Below are positions 34,264-42,676 of a DNA stretch of 64,000 nt, one piece after another. The DNA lies in the NCBI RefSeq assembly GCF_030063475.1, contig NZ_JASIRT010000009.1:62001-126000 (forward strand), in the 5' to 3' direction. How positions within the stretch are numbered: position 1 is the first letter of the stretch; each line of letters opens with the position of its first letter. Position numbers and translations under genes: made by a program. This stretch comes from Roseomonas sp. E05 (GTDB lineage Bacteria > Pseudomonadota > Alphaproteobacteria > Acetobacterales > Acetobacteraceae). Below the pieces are notes generated by a model. It was not told where the DNA came from. It saw only the letters and a list, made by a program, of their open reading frames with translations, and did no database searches.

Positions 34264-35028
34264 TCATGCGGCGGCCTCCTGCCAGCCGAGGCGAGCGGAA
34301 ATCTCGCCGGCGGCATTCAGCAGCATGCGGACATAGAGACGCTCAAGGTCGTCGGTCAGCCGCGACTGCGGCCCGGCAACGGAGAGCGAGGCGACGACGC
34401 GGCCCAGATGGTCGCGCACCGGTGCGGCGATGGAGAAGGCGCCGGCATCCTGGTCGCCATGGCTGATGTTGTAATCCTGCGCGCGGATGCGTTCGAGCAG
34501 TGTGCGCAGCTGCTCCCCGTCGGTGATGGTCTCCGGCGTGAAGCGCTCCAGTGGGCCGGCGGCAACGGCGGCCTGCACATCCTCCGGCGCGAAGGCGAGC
34601 AGCAGCTTCGGGCCGCCGCCGACATGCAGCGGCCCTTGCCGCCCAAGCTCGGCATAAAGGCGGATCGGTTGCGGCGACTGGCGAATGCCGATGCAGACGG
34701 ATTGCCGTCCATCACGCACCAGCAGCGAGACATTCTCCCGCGTGCGCGCCACCAGGTCGTCCAGCACCGGGTTGGCGACGCGCAGCAGTGGCATCTGGTG
34801 CTGCATCTTCTCAGCCAGGAGCAGCGGCTTGTGACCGAGCGTGTAGCCGCGCGTCTCCTCGTCCTTCAGCAGGTAGCCGCGTGCTTCCAGGGTCGAGGCC
34901 ATGCGGAAGGCCAGTGTCTTGGTGCTGCCGGTCAGCCGCGCCAGCTCGCTGAGGCCGACACCGGGATGGGCGGCCACCGCCTCCAGCAAGGCCAGGGCGC
35001 GGTCCACCGCCGCGATCGTATAGTCCAT
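34264..35028 (-). CDS. IclR family regulator embedded in the transporter/HyuAB cluster
   Basis: A 254-residue regulator: winged helix (VDRALALLEAVAAHPGVGLSE, LARLTGSTKTLAFRMASTLE) and IclR effector domain (LHVGGGPKLLLAFAPED, ISHGDQDAGAFSIAAPV, SLSVAGPQSRL). The start at 35028 has GAGG upstream. It sits 38 bp after the DppF-type ATPase gene and 28 bp before the M20 gene, so it is probably made from the same transcript it regulates, giving feedback. No promoter-like gap surrounds it. Confidence 0.9.
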   Translation of the reverse strand: MDYTIAAVDRALALLEAVAAHPGVGLSELARLTGSTKTLAFRMASTLEARGYLLKDEETRGYTLGHKPLLLAEKMQHQMPLLRVANPVLDDLVARTRENVSLLVRDGRQSVCIGIRQSPQPIRLYAELGRQGPLHVGGGPKLLLAFAPEDVQAAVAAGPLERFTPETITDGEQLRTLLERIRAQDYNISHGDQDAGAFSIAAPVRDHLGRVVASLSVAGPQSRLTDDLERLYVRMLLNAAGEISARLGWQEAAA

Positions 35029-35066
35029 GGCGTCATCCTCAGCTCTTCTTCCTTGTGGTTCCCGCA

Positions 35067-36062
35067 TCAGGTGGTGTGCAGGTGGCAGGCCACGCGGTGG
35101 CCGGGGGCGATTTCGGCCAGCGGGGGGGTCTCGGCGGCGCAGCGGTCGAAAGCATGCGGGCAGCGGTTGCGCAGGCGGCAGCCGGTGGCGAGGCTGGCGG
35201 CATCGCCCAGCGCGCCGTGCAGTGGCAGCGCGTCACGTGGCTGGTCCACATAAGGGCGCGGCACCGCGCGGATCAACGCGCGGGTATAGGGATGCGCCGG
35301 TTTCGCGATGATCTGCGCCGTCGGTCCGTCCTCAACCACCTTTCCCAGATACATCACCAGTGTCCGCTCGCAAACATAGCGGACCAGCGTGAGGTCGTGC
35401 GAGATGGCTAACGTTGTCAGGCCCAGCGTGTCGCGCAACTCGCGCAGCAGGTTCAGGATGCCCGCGCGCACGGAGACATCGAGCATCGAGACCGGCTCGT
35501 CCGCCACCAGGAAGCGTGGGCGCAGCACCAGCGCCCGCGCCAGCACGACGCGCTGCAACTGGCCGCCGGAGAGCTGGTGCGGCATCCGCTCCAGCACGCG
35601 CGCCGGGTCGCCCAGATGCACGTGGCGCAGGCTCTCCGCTACACGGTCGGCATGCTCCACCTTCGGCACGCCGGTGTTGGAGAGCGGCTCGGTCAGGGTG
35701 CGGCCGATACTGAAGCGCGGGTTCAACGCGTCGAAAGGGTTCTGGAAGACAAGCTGCGCCCGCTGGCGGAAGCGCAACGTCGCGCTGCGGCTCAGGCGGC
35801 CGAGATCCTCGCCCTCGAAGGCGACCTGGCCGGCGCTCGGCTCGGTCAGCTTCAGCAGCAGGCGGCCGATGGTGGTCTTGCCGCTGCCGGATTCGCCGAC
35901 GAGGCCGACGCTCTCGCCGGGGCGCAGCGCCAGGTCCACGCCGTCCACGGCGCGCAGCACCGGGCGCTCACCGCGCAGCGCCTGCCGAAGGCTGCGGCCG
36001 ACCGGGTAGTGCTTGGTCAGCCCATAGGCGGCGACCAGCGGCTGCTCCAGGGTCGTGCTCAT
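35067..36062 (-). CDS. peptide-type ABC transporter ATP-binding protein, DppF/OppF type
   Basis: A 331-residue ATPase with Walker A GESGSGKTT, signature LSGGQLQRVVLARAL, Walker B FLVADEPVSMLD and the C-terminal Cys-rich oligopeptide motif (GCRLRNRCPHAFDRC) typical of Opp/Dpp ATPases, some of which bind an Fe-S cluster there. The start overlaps the DppD gene by 4 bp. It is the second of two ATPases of the importer. Confidence 0.93.
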   Translation of the reverse strand: MSTTLEQPLVAAYGLTKHYPVGRSLRQALRGERPVLRAVDGVDLALRPGESVGLVGESGSGKTTIGRLLLKLTEPSAGQVAFEGEDLGRLSRSATLRFRQRAQLVFQNPFDALNPRFSIGRTLTEPLSNTGVPKVEHADRVAESLRHVHLGDPARVLERMPHQLSGGQLQRVVLARALVLRPRFLVADEPVSMLDVSVRAGILNLLRELRDTLGLTTLAISHDLTLVRYVCERTLVMYLGKVVEDGPTAQIIAKPAHPYTRALIRAVPRPYVDQPRDALPLHGALGDAASLATGCRLRNRCPHAFDRCAAETPPLAEIAPGHRVACHLHTT

Positions 36063-37078
36063 GCCGCCGCCTCCGCCACGTCGCGCCAGGTCAGGGGGTC
36101 GCGCGCCCGCTGCCGCAGGGCAGCAGCTTCCGGCGCGCGGTGGCAGGCGGACCAGTGATCCGGCGCCAGCGTCACGGGCGGCGGCACCTCACGGGTGCAG
36201 ATGGCCTCGGCGAAGGGGCAGCGCGGCGCGAAGCGGCAGCCGGGCGGCGGGTCTGACAGTGGCGGCGGTGAGCCCTCGATCGGCGCCAGCACCGCCTCGT
36301 CGCTCTCCAGGTCGGGGAAGGCGTTCATCAGGCCCATGGTGTAGGGGTGGGAGGGCTGCTCCAGCACAGCGTCCGTGGGGCCATGCTCGACCACACGGCC
36401 GGCATACATCACCGCCACCTGGTCGCAGAGATAGGCGACGACGCTGATGTCATGCGTGACGATGATGGCGGAGAGGCCAAGCTCGGCGCTGAGGCTGCGG
36501 AAGGTGTCCAGCACCTGCCGCTGTACGATGACGTCGAGCGCCGTTACCGGCTCGTCGGCGATGACGAGCTTCGGGCGGAGCGCCAGCGCCAGGGCGATGG
36601 CGGCGCGCTGGCGCATGCCGCCGCTGAACTGGTGCGGATAGTCGGCCAGCCGGCGTGGGTGCAGACCCACCGCCTCGAACAGTTCCGCCGCGCGCATGTC
36701 AGCTTCGGCGCGGGAGAGCCCGCCGCGATCACACAGCACCTCGCGCATCTGGTCGCGCAGGCGATAGACGGGGTCGAGCGCACTCATCGCCGTCTGCGGC
36801 ACGAAGGCGAGGTCGCGCCACAGCCGCGCGCGGCGCTCGGCCGGGGCGAGGGCGACGAGGTCCGTGCCGTCCAGCCGCGCCTCGCCACGGGTGATGCGGG
36901 CGCCGCCGGGCAATACGCCCATCAGCGCGCGCGCCAGCGTGGTCTTGCCGCAGCCGGACTCGCCGACCAGGCCAAGCATGCCGCCGCGCCGGAGGGTGAG
37001 GTTGGCGCCGTCCACCGCATGGACCGTGCCATTGGCATAGGCGACGGCGAGGTCGCGCACCGCGAGCAGTTCCGTCAC
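36059..37078 (-). CDS. peptide-type ABC transporter ATP-binding protein, DppD/OppD type, GTG start
   Basis: A 339-residue ATPase: Walker [10 protein letters not shown], signature [15 protein letters not shown], Walker [13 protein letters not shown] and C-terminal oligo-peptide motif [15 protein letters not shown]. The GTG at 37078 is chosen because it overlaps the preceding permease stop as GTGA and has GAGGG seven bases upstream; a longer upstream frame runs deep into the permease gene and is not coding. Confidence 0.92.
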   Translation of the reverse strand: MTELLAVRDLAVAYANGTVHAVDGANLTLRRGGMLGLVGESGCGKTTLARALMGVLPGGARITRGEARLDGTDLVALAPAERRARLWRDLAFVPQTAMSALDPVYRLRDQMREVLCDRGGLSRAEADMRAAELFEAVGLHPRRLADYPHQFSGGMRQRAAIALALALRPKLVIADEPVTALDVIVQRQVLDTFRSLSAELGLSAIIVTHDISVVAYLCDQVAVMYAGRVVEHGPTDAVLEQPSHPYTMGLMNAFPDLESDEAVLAPIEGSPPPLSDPPPGCRFAPRCPFAEAICTREVPPPVTLAPDHWSACHRAPEAAALRQRARDPLTWRDVAEAAA

Positions 37079-38001
37079 TTGTCGTCCCTCAGCTTGGGGA
37101 AGAGCAGGTCCTCGTAGCCGCGGCTGACCAGGAAGCCAGCGAGCACCACCAGCACGATGCAGAGGCCTGCCGGCATGAACCAGAAGAACTGGCCGCGATC
37201 GAGCGCCTGCGAGGCGTAGGCATCCTGCAGCATGGTGCCCCAGGAGATGGCAGAGCTGTCGCCGAAGCCGAGAAAGGCGATGCTGGCCTGGGTCAGGATG
37301 GCCCAGCCTACCGCGAAGGCGCCGTAGAGCGCCGAGAAGGGCAGCACACTTGGTGCCACATGCACGAAGAGAATGCGCCACTCTCCGGCGCCGGTGACGC
37401 GCGCCGCCTCCACGAACTGCCGCTGCGACAGCGTCAGCACCTGGCTGCGGATGACGCGTGCCGCATTCGGCCAGAGCATGATGGCGACGGCGAGGACGAT
37501 GTTGTGCAGGTCGGGCCCCAGCAGCGCCGTGACGACGATGACGAAGGGCAGGAAGGGCAGGCCCAGCACGATGTCGGTCAGGCGCATCAGGAGCTGATCG
37601 GCCCAGCCGCCGAAATAGCCGGCCAGCAGGCCGACCACGGTACCTATGGAGGCCACCGCCACCGCCGCCGAGAGGCCGACGATCAGCGAGGGGCGCGTGC
37701 CCATCACGAGCTGCGAGAAGATGTCGCGGCCGAGATTGGTGGTGCCGAGCCAGTGATCCGACCCCGGCGGCAGCGAGGCGGCGAGGCCGCCTTCCGGCGT
37801 GAACAGGATTTCCATCGGGTCATAGGGCGCCAGCCACTCGGCAGTAAGGCCGACAACCAGGAAGACGACATAGATGGAGATGCCCGCCAGCGCGTAAGGA
37901 TCGCGCAGCAGATGGCGCGCGAAAGCCGACCAGGCGCCGCGGCGCGGGGCGACAGGGAGGGAGGGTGCGGCCGGTGCCGCGCGGGCTTCAGCCACGGCCA
38001 T
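37075..38001 (-). CDS. peptide-type ABC transporter permease, DppC type
   Basis: A 308-residue permease with a basic N-terminal tail, a first helix near YALAGISIYVVFLVVGLTAE, a periplasmic segment GSDHWLGTTNLGRDIFSQL typical of DppC proteins, and the EAA loop in FVEAARVTGAGEWRILFVHV. It overlaps DppB by 14 bp and DppD by 4 bp. Confidence 0.93.
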   Translation of the reverse strand: MAVAEARAAPAAPSLPVAPRRGAWSAFARHLLRDPYALAGISIYVVFLVVGLTAEWLAPYDPMEILFTPEGGLAASLPPGSDHWLGTTNLGRDIFSQLVMGTRPSLIVGLSAAVAVASIGTVVGLLAGYFGGWADQLLMRLTDIVLGLPFLPFVIVVTALLGPDLHNIVLAVAIMLWPNAARVIRSQVLTLSQRQFVEAARVTGAGEWRILFVHVAPSVLPFSALYGAFAVGWAILTQASIAFLGFGDSSAISWGTMLQDAYASQALDRGQFFWFMPAGLCIVLVVLAGFLVSRGYEDLLFPKLRDDK

Positions 38002-38962
38002 GAGCCACCCGCGGGTCCAGCAGGCCGTAGAGCAGATCGGCCAGGAAGTTCATCAGCACCAACACGAAGGCAATCAGCAGGAAGGCGCATTGCGCCAGGG
38101 GATAGTCGCTGTTGGCAATGGCATCGGCCAGCAGCCGACCCAGGCCGGGCCAGCTGAACACGTTCTCCACCACCACATTGCCCCCGACCGACTGGCCGAA
38201 GCCCAGTGCGAAGGCGGTGACCAGCGGCAGCAAGGCGTTGCGCGCAGCATGCCGGAGCATGATGGCACGCTCGGAGAGTCCCTTCATGCGGGCCATGGTG
38301 ACGAACTCCTCCTGCATCACCTCCAGCATGGAGGAGCGCATCAGCAGCGCCGGGAGGCCCTGCAGATAAATGGCCAGCGTCAGCGCCGGCAGTGCCAGGT
38401 GACGGAGATAGTCGAGGGACAGGATGCGGTCCCATTCCGACGTATATTGCGCACCGGCCGTGTTCGCGCCGCCGGAGGGTAGCCAGCCCAGGCCGAAGGC
38501 GAAGATCGCCAGCATCACCATGCCGACCCAGAACTCCGGCGCCGCGCGCGTCGTCAGCACCAGGGGGACGCTGACCGCCTCGAACCGGCCGCCACGATTC
38601 CAGGCCATCAATGCGCCGAGCAGGGTGCCGAAGGCATAGGCGATGAGCAGCGCCGTCAGCGTCAGCAGCAGCGTATTCGGCAGCACGTCCAGCACCATGC
38701 CGATCACCGGCTGGCGCTGGCGGAAGGAGAGGCCGAATTCGCCACGCGCCAGATTGCCCAGATAGATCAGGTACTGTTCCGGCAAAGGCCGGTCGAGGCC
38801 GAACTGGGCGCGGATCTCCTGCTGTTGCTCCACCGTGAAGGTGGGGTCGATGAAGGCGGCGCTGGGATCGCCGGGCATCAGCCGGAACATCAGAAAGACG
38901 ATGGTGGCGACCGCCCAGAGCACGAAGGCCATGTGCAGCAGGCGACGGATCAGGTAGGGCAT
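37988..38962 (-). CDS. peptide-type ABC transporter permease, DppB type
   Basis: A 324-residue permease. MPYLIRRLLHMAFVLWAV at the N-terminus and FRLMPGDPSAAF are DppB hallmarks, with FGLDRPLPEQYLIYLGNL and the EAA-type loop FVTMARMKGLSERAIMLRHA. It lies 10 bp after the receptor gene. Confidence 0.93.
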   Translation of the reverse strand: MPYLIRRLLHMAFVLWAVATIVFLMFRLMPGDPSAAFIDPTFTVEQQQEIRAQFGLDRPLPEQYLIYLGNLARGEFGLSFRQRQPVIGMVLDVLPNTLLLTLTALLIAYAFGTLLGALMAWNRGGRFEAVSVPLVLTTRAAPEFWVGMVMLAIFAFGLGWLPSGGANTAGAQYTSEWDRILSLDYLRHLALPALTLAIYLQGLPALLMRSSMLEVMQEEFVTMARMKGLSERAIMLRHAARNALLPLVTAFALGFGQSVGGNVVVENVFSWPGLGRLLADAIANSDYPLAQCAFLLIAFVLVLMNFLADLLYGLLDPRVAHGRG

Positions 38963-38972
38963 GGCTCCGGCC

Positions 38973-40658
38973 TCAGGCGCCCTCCAGGGTTTCCTTCACG
39001 CCTTCAGGGTAGTGCAGCTTGCCACGAACGACGACATAGCCGGCCTCCTCCAGGATCTTCTTGGCTTCGGCCATGTCCATCTTCAGGTCGTTGATGCCGG
39101 GCTTGCTCCAGTAGGGCAGGGCGGGCGAGACGAAGGAGTTGGCTGGCGTGGCGAAACCGTTCCAGGCGGCGGCGGCCATCAGTTGGCGGTTGATGGAGAG
39201 CGAGAGGGCACGCCGGAAGCGGGCATCATCGAAGGGCTGGCGGCGCTCGTTCGGGGCGACGAAGCGGAAGCCCATGTCGGTGGTCGCCACCACGGTGATG
39301 TTCGGGTTGTTCCTCGCCATGTCGGTCAGCAGCTTCGGGTCACCCCGGTAGTCGGTCAGGAAGTTGATCTCGCCGCGCGGAAGCATGCCCAGTGCCGCGC
39401 CGGTGTTGGTGATGACCCGCAGGATCCAGCGGTCCATCTTCGGCTTCTCCCAGTGGTCCGGGTTGGCCTCCAGGACGATCTCCTCATTCAGCTTGAAGCG
39501 GGCGACCCGGAAGGGGCCGGAGCCGACCGGCTGTTCCTCCTGCACCGTCTCCGCGTTCTCCGGCTTGCCCGCCAAACCCGCCAGAATCGGCTCCCAGACA
39601 TGCTTCGGGACAAGATTGATCTTGGCGAGGGTGGAGGTGGTGAAGGCGGCGCTTGGCGTCTTCAGCACGAAACGGACGGTGCGGTCATCGGTGGCCTTGA
39701 CCGAGGCGATGTTGGCCACGAAGGGCTTGTACATCGGCGACTTGTCGCTGGTCGCCGGCGCCTCGAAGGAGAAGACCACGTCCTCCACCGTCACCGGCTT
39801 GCCGTCATGCCATTTCTGGCCGGGGCGCAGCACGACGTCGAGGGTGGTGGGATCAACCTGCGTGACCTTCTCCGCCGCCCAGGGCTCGGGCAGGCCATCG
39901 GGGCCGACGCGCATCAGCCGGTCCCAGACCAGTTCGGTTACCCAGCTGTCGATGGCACCGCTGATGTAGAGCGGGTTGATGGCAATCATCGATTCGGCGG
40001 CGTTGCAGATCATGTCGCGCTTGGCGCCGGCCGGCTCGGCGCGCAGGAAGGTCCAGAAGCAGCGGATGCCGATGCCGCTCTGCTCGACCACGCTCTCCGG
40101 CTTCCAGACGCTCTTGTCGAAGGCAAGCACGTTCTTCGGATAGACCAGGAAGAGATAGGGCTGGTCGCGGTTGATGACGTCCTGCGCCTCGTAGAGGAGT
40201 TCGCGACGCTTCTCCCGGCTGGTCTCGGCGCGCTGCGCCTGGGCGATCTTCTGGAAGTCTGGATTGTTGTAGGCGATGAAGTTGTAGCCGGTCTCGATGG
40301 TGGCCGGATTGTAGAGGTTGAAGGTGAACTCGTCCGGGTCGCTGCGCTCGGGGCGGCCGACCATGCGCCACATGGTCATGTCCCACTTGCTGCGGTTGTT
40401 CCAGACAACATCCGAAAGCTGCGGCCGCGGCAGGCCACGTACCTCCACATCCAGGCCAAGCTGGCGCCAGGATTGGGCGATCAGCTGCGCGGCCTGGAAT
40501 TCCTGTGGATCGCTTGCCTGCGCGGCGCAGAGCAGGGTGAGCTTGCGGACCTTGTCGCCCGGGGTTGCTGCCCAGGCGGGCGCGGGAGCGATCGTGGGGA
40601 GCAGCGAAAGCGCGGAGCTGGCGAGCAAGGCACGGCGCGAGAGCGTGGTGGCGGTCAC
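38973..40658 (-). CDS. peptide-type ABC transporter substrate-binding protein, DppA/OppA family
   Basis: A 561-residue receptor. The signal peptide contains SRRALLASSALSLLP with an Arg pair (possibly Tat) and ends near AWAATPG. The lobe contains VLRPGQKWHDGKPVTVEDVVF, the family signature, and DDARFRRALSLSINRQLM. It is first gene of the 11-gene - strand cluster; the 281 bp gap upstream separates it from the divergent M28 pair. The ligand is unknown, but neighbours suggest a peptide-like or cyclic amide compound. Confidence 0.91.
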   Translation of the reverse strand: MTATTLSRRALLASSALSLLPTIAPAPAWAATPGDKVRKLTLLCAAQASDPQEFQAAQLIAQSWRQLGLDVEVRGLPRPQLSDVVWNNRSKWDMTMWRMVGRPERSDPDEFTFNLYNPATIETGYNFIAYNNPDFQKIAQAQRAETSREKRRELLYEAQDVINRDQPYLFLVYPKNVLAFDKSVWKPESVVEQSGIGIRCFWTFLRAEPAGAKRDMICNAAESMIAINPLYISGAIDSWVTELVWDRLMRVGPDGLPEPWAAEKVTQVDPTTLDVVLRPGQKWHDGKPVTVEDVVFSFEAPATSDKSPMYKPFVANIASVKATDDRTVRFVLKTPSAAFTTSTLAKINLVPKHVWEPILAGLAGKPENAETVQEEQPVGSGPFRVARFKLNEEIVLEANPDHWEKPKMDRWILRVITNTGAALGMLPRGEINFLTDYRGDPKLLTDMARNNPNITVVATTDMGFRFVAPNERRQPFDDARFRRALSLSINRQLMAAAAWNGFATPANSFVSPALPYWSKPGINDLKMDMAEAKKILEEAGYVVVRGKLHYPEGVKETLEGA

Positions 40659-40939
40659 GGCGGCATTCTCCAGGATGAGGGGCGCCTTTCCGCGCCCGAT
40701 ATCGGGACAGCCTAAACCGGTGTTTCGTATTGACTCAACTCCCTACCGGCAATTTTTGCCTCGAAAAGGAGCACTTAAGAAGAAATCGATGCCAAGAGGC
40801 TCGCATCTTCCAAGAGACTACAGCTTTAAGCTCAAAAAAAGGGCATAATGGAACGTTTTCTTGCCGCAAGAGGTTGACGCTCCTGACAAACGGGAGAAAC
40901 ATCGGTTCGACTGCCGTACCGCGCAAGGGAGTGCCCAGA
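40659..40939. promoter_or_regulatory. AT-richer divergent promoter region between DppA and M28 genes
   Basis: A 281 bp gap whose central part (about 40720-40870) has visibly lower GC than its surroundings, with runs such as AAAAAAAGGG and CAATTTTTGCC. It must hold both divergent promoters. A perfect 12 bp palindrome CCCGATATCGGG is at 40695-40706 and a short CTTGCCGCAAG repeat at 40860-40870. A weak sigma-70-like pair toward the M28 genes is TTGACG (40874-40879) with AAACAT 17 bases later. None of these elements is proven. Confidence 0.45.
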
Positions 40940-42676
40940 GTGCCCATCACCGATCTCGAACGCCGGTTCCTGGAAGCCGTCAGCCTCGATCAGCCCTGGA
41001 ATCTGGTGGAGACCTTCTCCACCATGCCGCGCTGGCGGCCCGAGGACGTCAATGCCGCTGCGGATGTGATCGCCAGCCGGCTGACAGCCCTTGGCGTCCC
41101 GGTCGAGGTGCACCAGCCGGAGATCTGCCTCTCCGTGCCACTCTCCGCCTCGGTGCAGGCTGGTGGCAAGACTTATCGGGCCAAGCCGCCGTCCTCCTCG
41201 CTACCGGTGCCGCAGGGGCGCCGCGCGAAGCTGGTGAAGCTGCAGGCGAACCCGAAGGCCCTGCGCAGCTATAACCGCGACATTGCCACCCTCTTCGGCG
41301 GCAGCATCCGCTCCATCGAGGAGGTGCGGGCGCTGGTGGCAGGCAACATCGTCGTCATGGCCGGCTTCGGCAATCCGGCGCTGACCTCGCTGATCGAGGA
41401 ATGGGGCGGCGTCGGCCTGATCGCCGTCAATCCCGGCGTGGACATCCACTGGGGCACCTGCACCACCATCTGGGGCAGCCCCGATCTCGCTGATCTGCCG
41501 CGCAAGCCGAAAATCCCCGTCGTGGCCGTCAACAACCCCGATGGGCAGGAGTTGATGGCGCTGGCGGAGCAGGGTGGCGAGGCTGCCATCTTCACCGAGA
41601 TGCTGGAAGGCTGGTTCCCGCAGAAGATCCCGGTGGTGACCATCCCCGGCAGCGTTGAGCCGGAGAAGTTCGCGCTGGTGCACGGCCACTACGACAGCTG
41701 GGACGTGGGTGTCGGCGACAATGCCACCGGCGACGCCACGCTGCTGGAACTGGCGCGCGTGCTGTGGAACGGCCGCGCCGACCTGCGCCGCTCGGTGAAG
41801 ATCGCCTGGTGGCCGGGGCACTCCACCGGGCGCTATGCCGGCTCCACCTGGTTCGCCGACCGCTTCGCGGTGGACCTCGATGAGAACTGCGTCGTGCAGA
41901 TCAACTGCGACAGCCCCGGCTGCCGCTGGGCGACCAGCTATCACGACACGCGCGCCTTCACCGAGAGCGCCAAGGTGGCCACGCAGGCCATCCTGGACGT
42001 CGTGCCGGACGCCGAGGTGAAGACGTTGCGGCCGCCGCAGGCGGGCGACTACTCCTTCAACAATATCGGCCTGCCCAGTTTCTTCATGCTCTCCTCCACC
42101 ATGCCGGAGCACCTGCGGAAGGAGAAGGGCTACTACGACGTCTCGGGTTGCGGCGCCAACATCGCCTGGCACACCGAGAACGACACGATCGAGATCGCCG
42201 ACCGCGACATCCTGCTGACGGATATGCGCATCTACCTGCTCTCGGTGCTGCGCATCGCCAATGCGGAGGTGCTGCCCTTCGACTGGCTTGCCACCTGCGA
42301 CGAGTTCCTGGCCACTATCGCGCAGTACGAGGCGGCTTCGGAGGGCATGGCCGATCTATCCACGGCGCGCACCGAGACCGAGGCGCTGCGGGCGGCGGTC
42401 GGAAAGCTGGCGACGGCCTCGGCCGCCGCACGCAATGCGGCAAGCCTCGGGCTGGCGCGCGTCCTCGTGCCGCTTAATGCGACGCGAGAGCCGCGCTTCC
42501 GGCATGATCCCGCCTATACTGTGCCCCCGCTGCCTACGCTGGCCATTGCCGCCGAATTGCCGAAGCTGCCGGAGGCACTGCGCCGCAGCGGCGGTGTCGA
42601 ACTGATGCGGGGCCAGAACCGCTATGTCGCCGCCATTCGCGCCGCGACGCGGCTGGTGCGGGAGGCAATGGCATGA
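40940..42676 (+). CDS. atypical M28-type peptidase homologue lacking the catalytic Glu pair, GTG start
   Basis: A 578-residue protein with an M28 (aminopeptidase Y/PSMA-like) core and an inserted PA-like region. Kept metal motifs are His250-x-Asp252 (HGHYDSWD), the bridging Asp in GDNATGDATL, NCDSPG and the late His in AWHTENDTIEI. Where M28 enzymes have a GAEE-type motif, this protein has WWPGHSTGRYAGS (His294). The catalytic Glu is therefore not where expected. The GTG at 40940 is chosen from AAGGGAG 8 bases upstream; an ATG at 40730 would add 70 residues of low-complexity non-family sequence. It overlaps the next paralogue by 4 bp. Confidence 0.88.
   Translation: MPITDLERRFLEAVSLDQPWNLVETFSTMPRWRPEDVNAAADVIASRLTALGVPVEVHQPEICLSVPLSASVQAGGKTYRAKPPSSSLPVPQGRRAKLVKLQANPKALRSYNRDIATLFGGSIRSIEEVRALVAGNIVVMAGFGNPALTSLIEEWGGVGLIAVNPGVDIHWGTCTTIWGSPDLADLPRKPKIPVVAVNNPDGQELMALAEQGGEAAIFTEMLEGWFPQKIPVVTIPGSVEPEKFALVHGHYDSWDVGVGDNATGDATLLELARVLWNGRADLRRSVKIAWWPGHSTGRYAGSTWFADRFAVDLDENCVVQINCDSPGCRWATSYHDTRAFTESAKVATQAILDVVPDAEVKTLRPPQAGDYSFNNIGLPSFFMLSSTMPEHLRKEKGYYDVSGCGANIAWHTENDTIEIADRDILLTDMRIYLLSVLRIANAEVLPFDWLATCDEFLATIAQYEAASEGMADLSTARTETEALRAAVGKLATASAAARNAASLGLARVLVPLNATREPRFRHDPAYTVPPLPTLAIAAELPKLPEALRRSGGVELMRGQNRYVAAIRAATRLVREAMA

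Noticed and set aside
40730-40939. N-terminal extension of the first M28-type protein from an ATG at 40730
   Set aside because: The added 70 residues do not resemble the family, lie in the AT-rich promoter region and lack a ribosome site; the GTG at 40940 has one.
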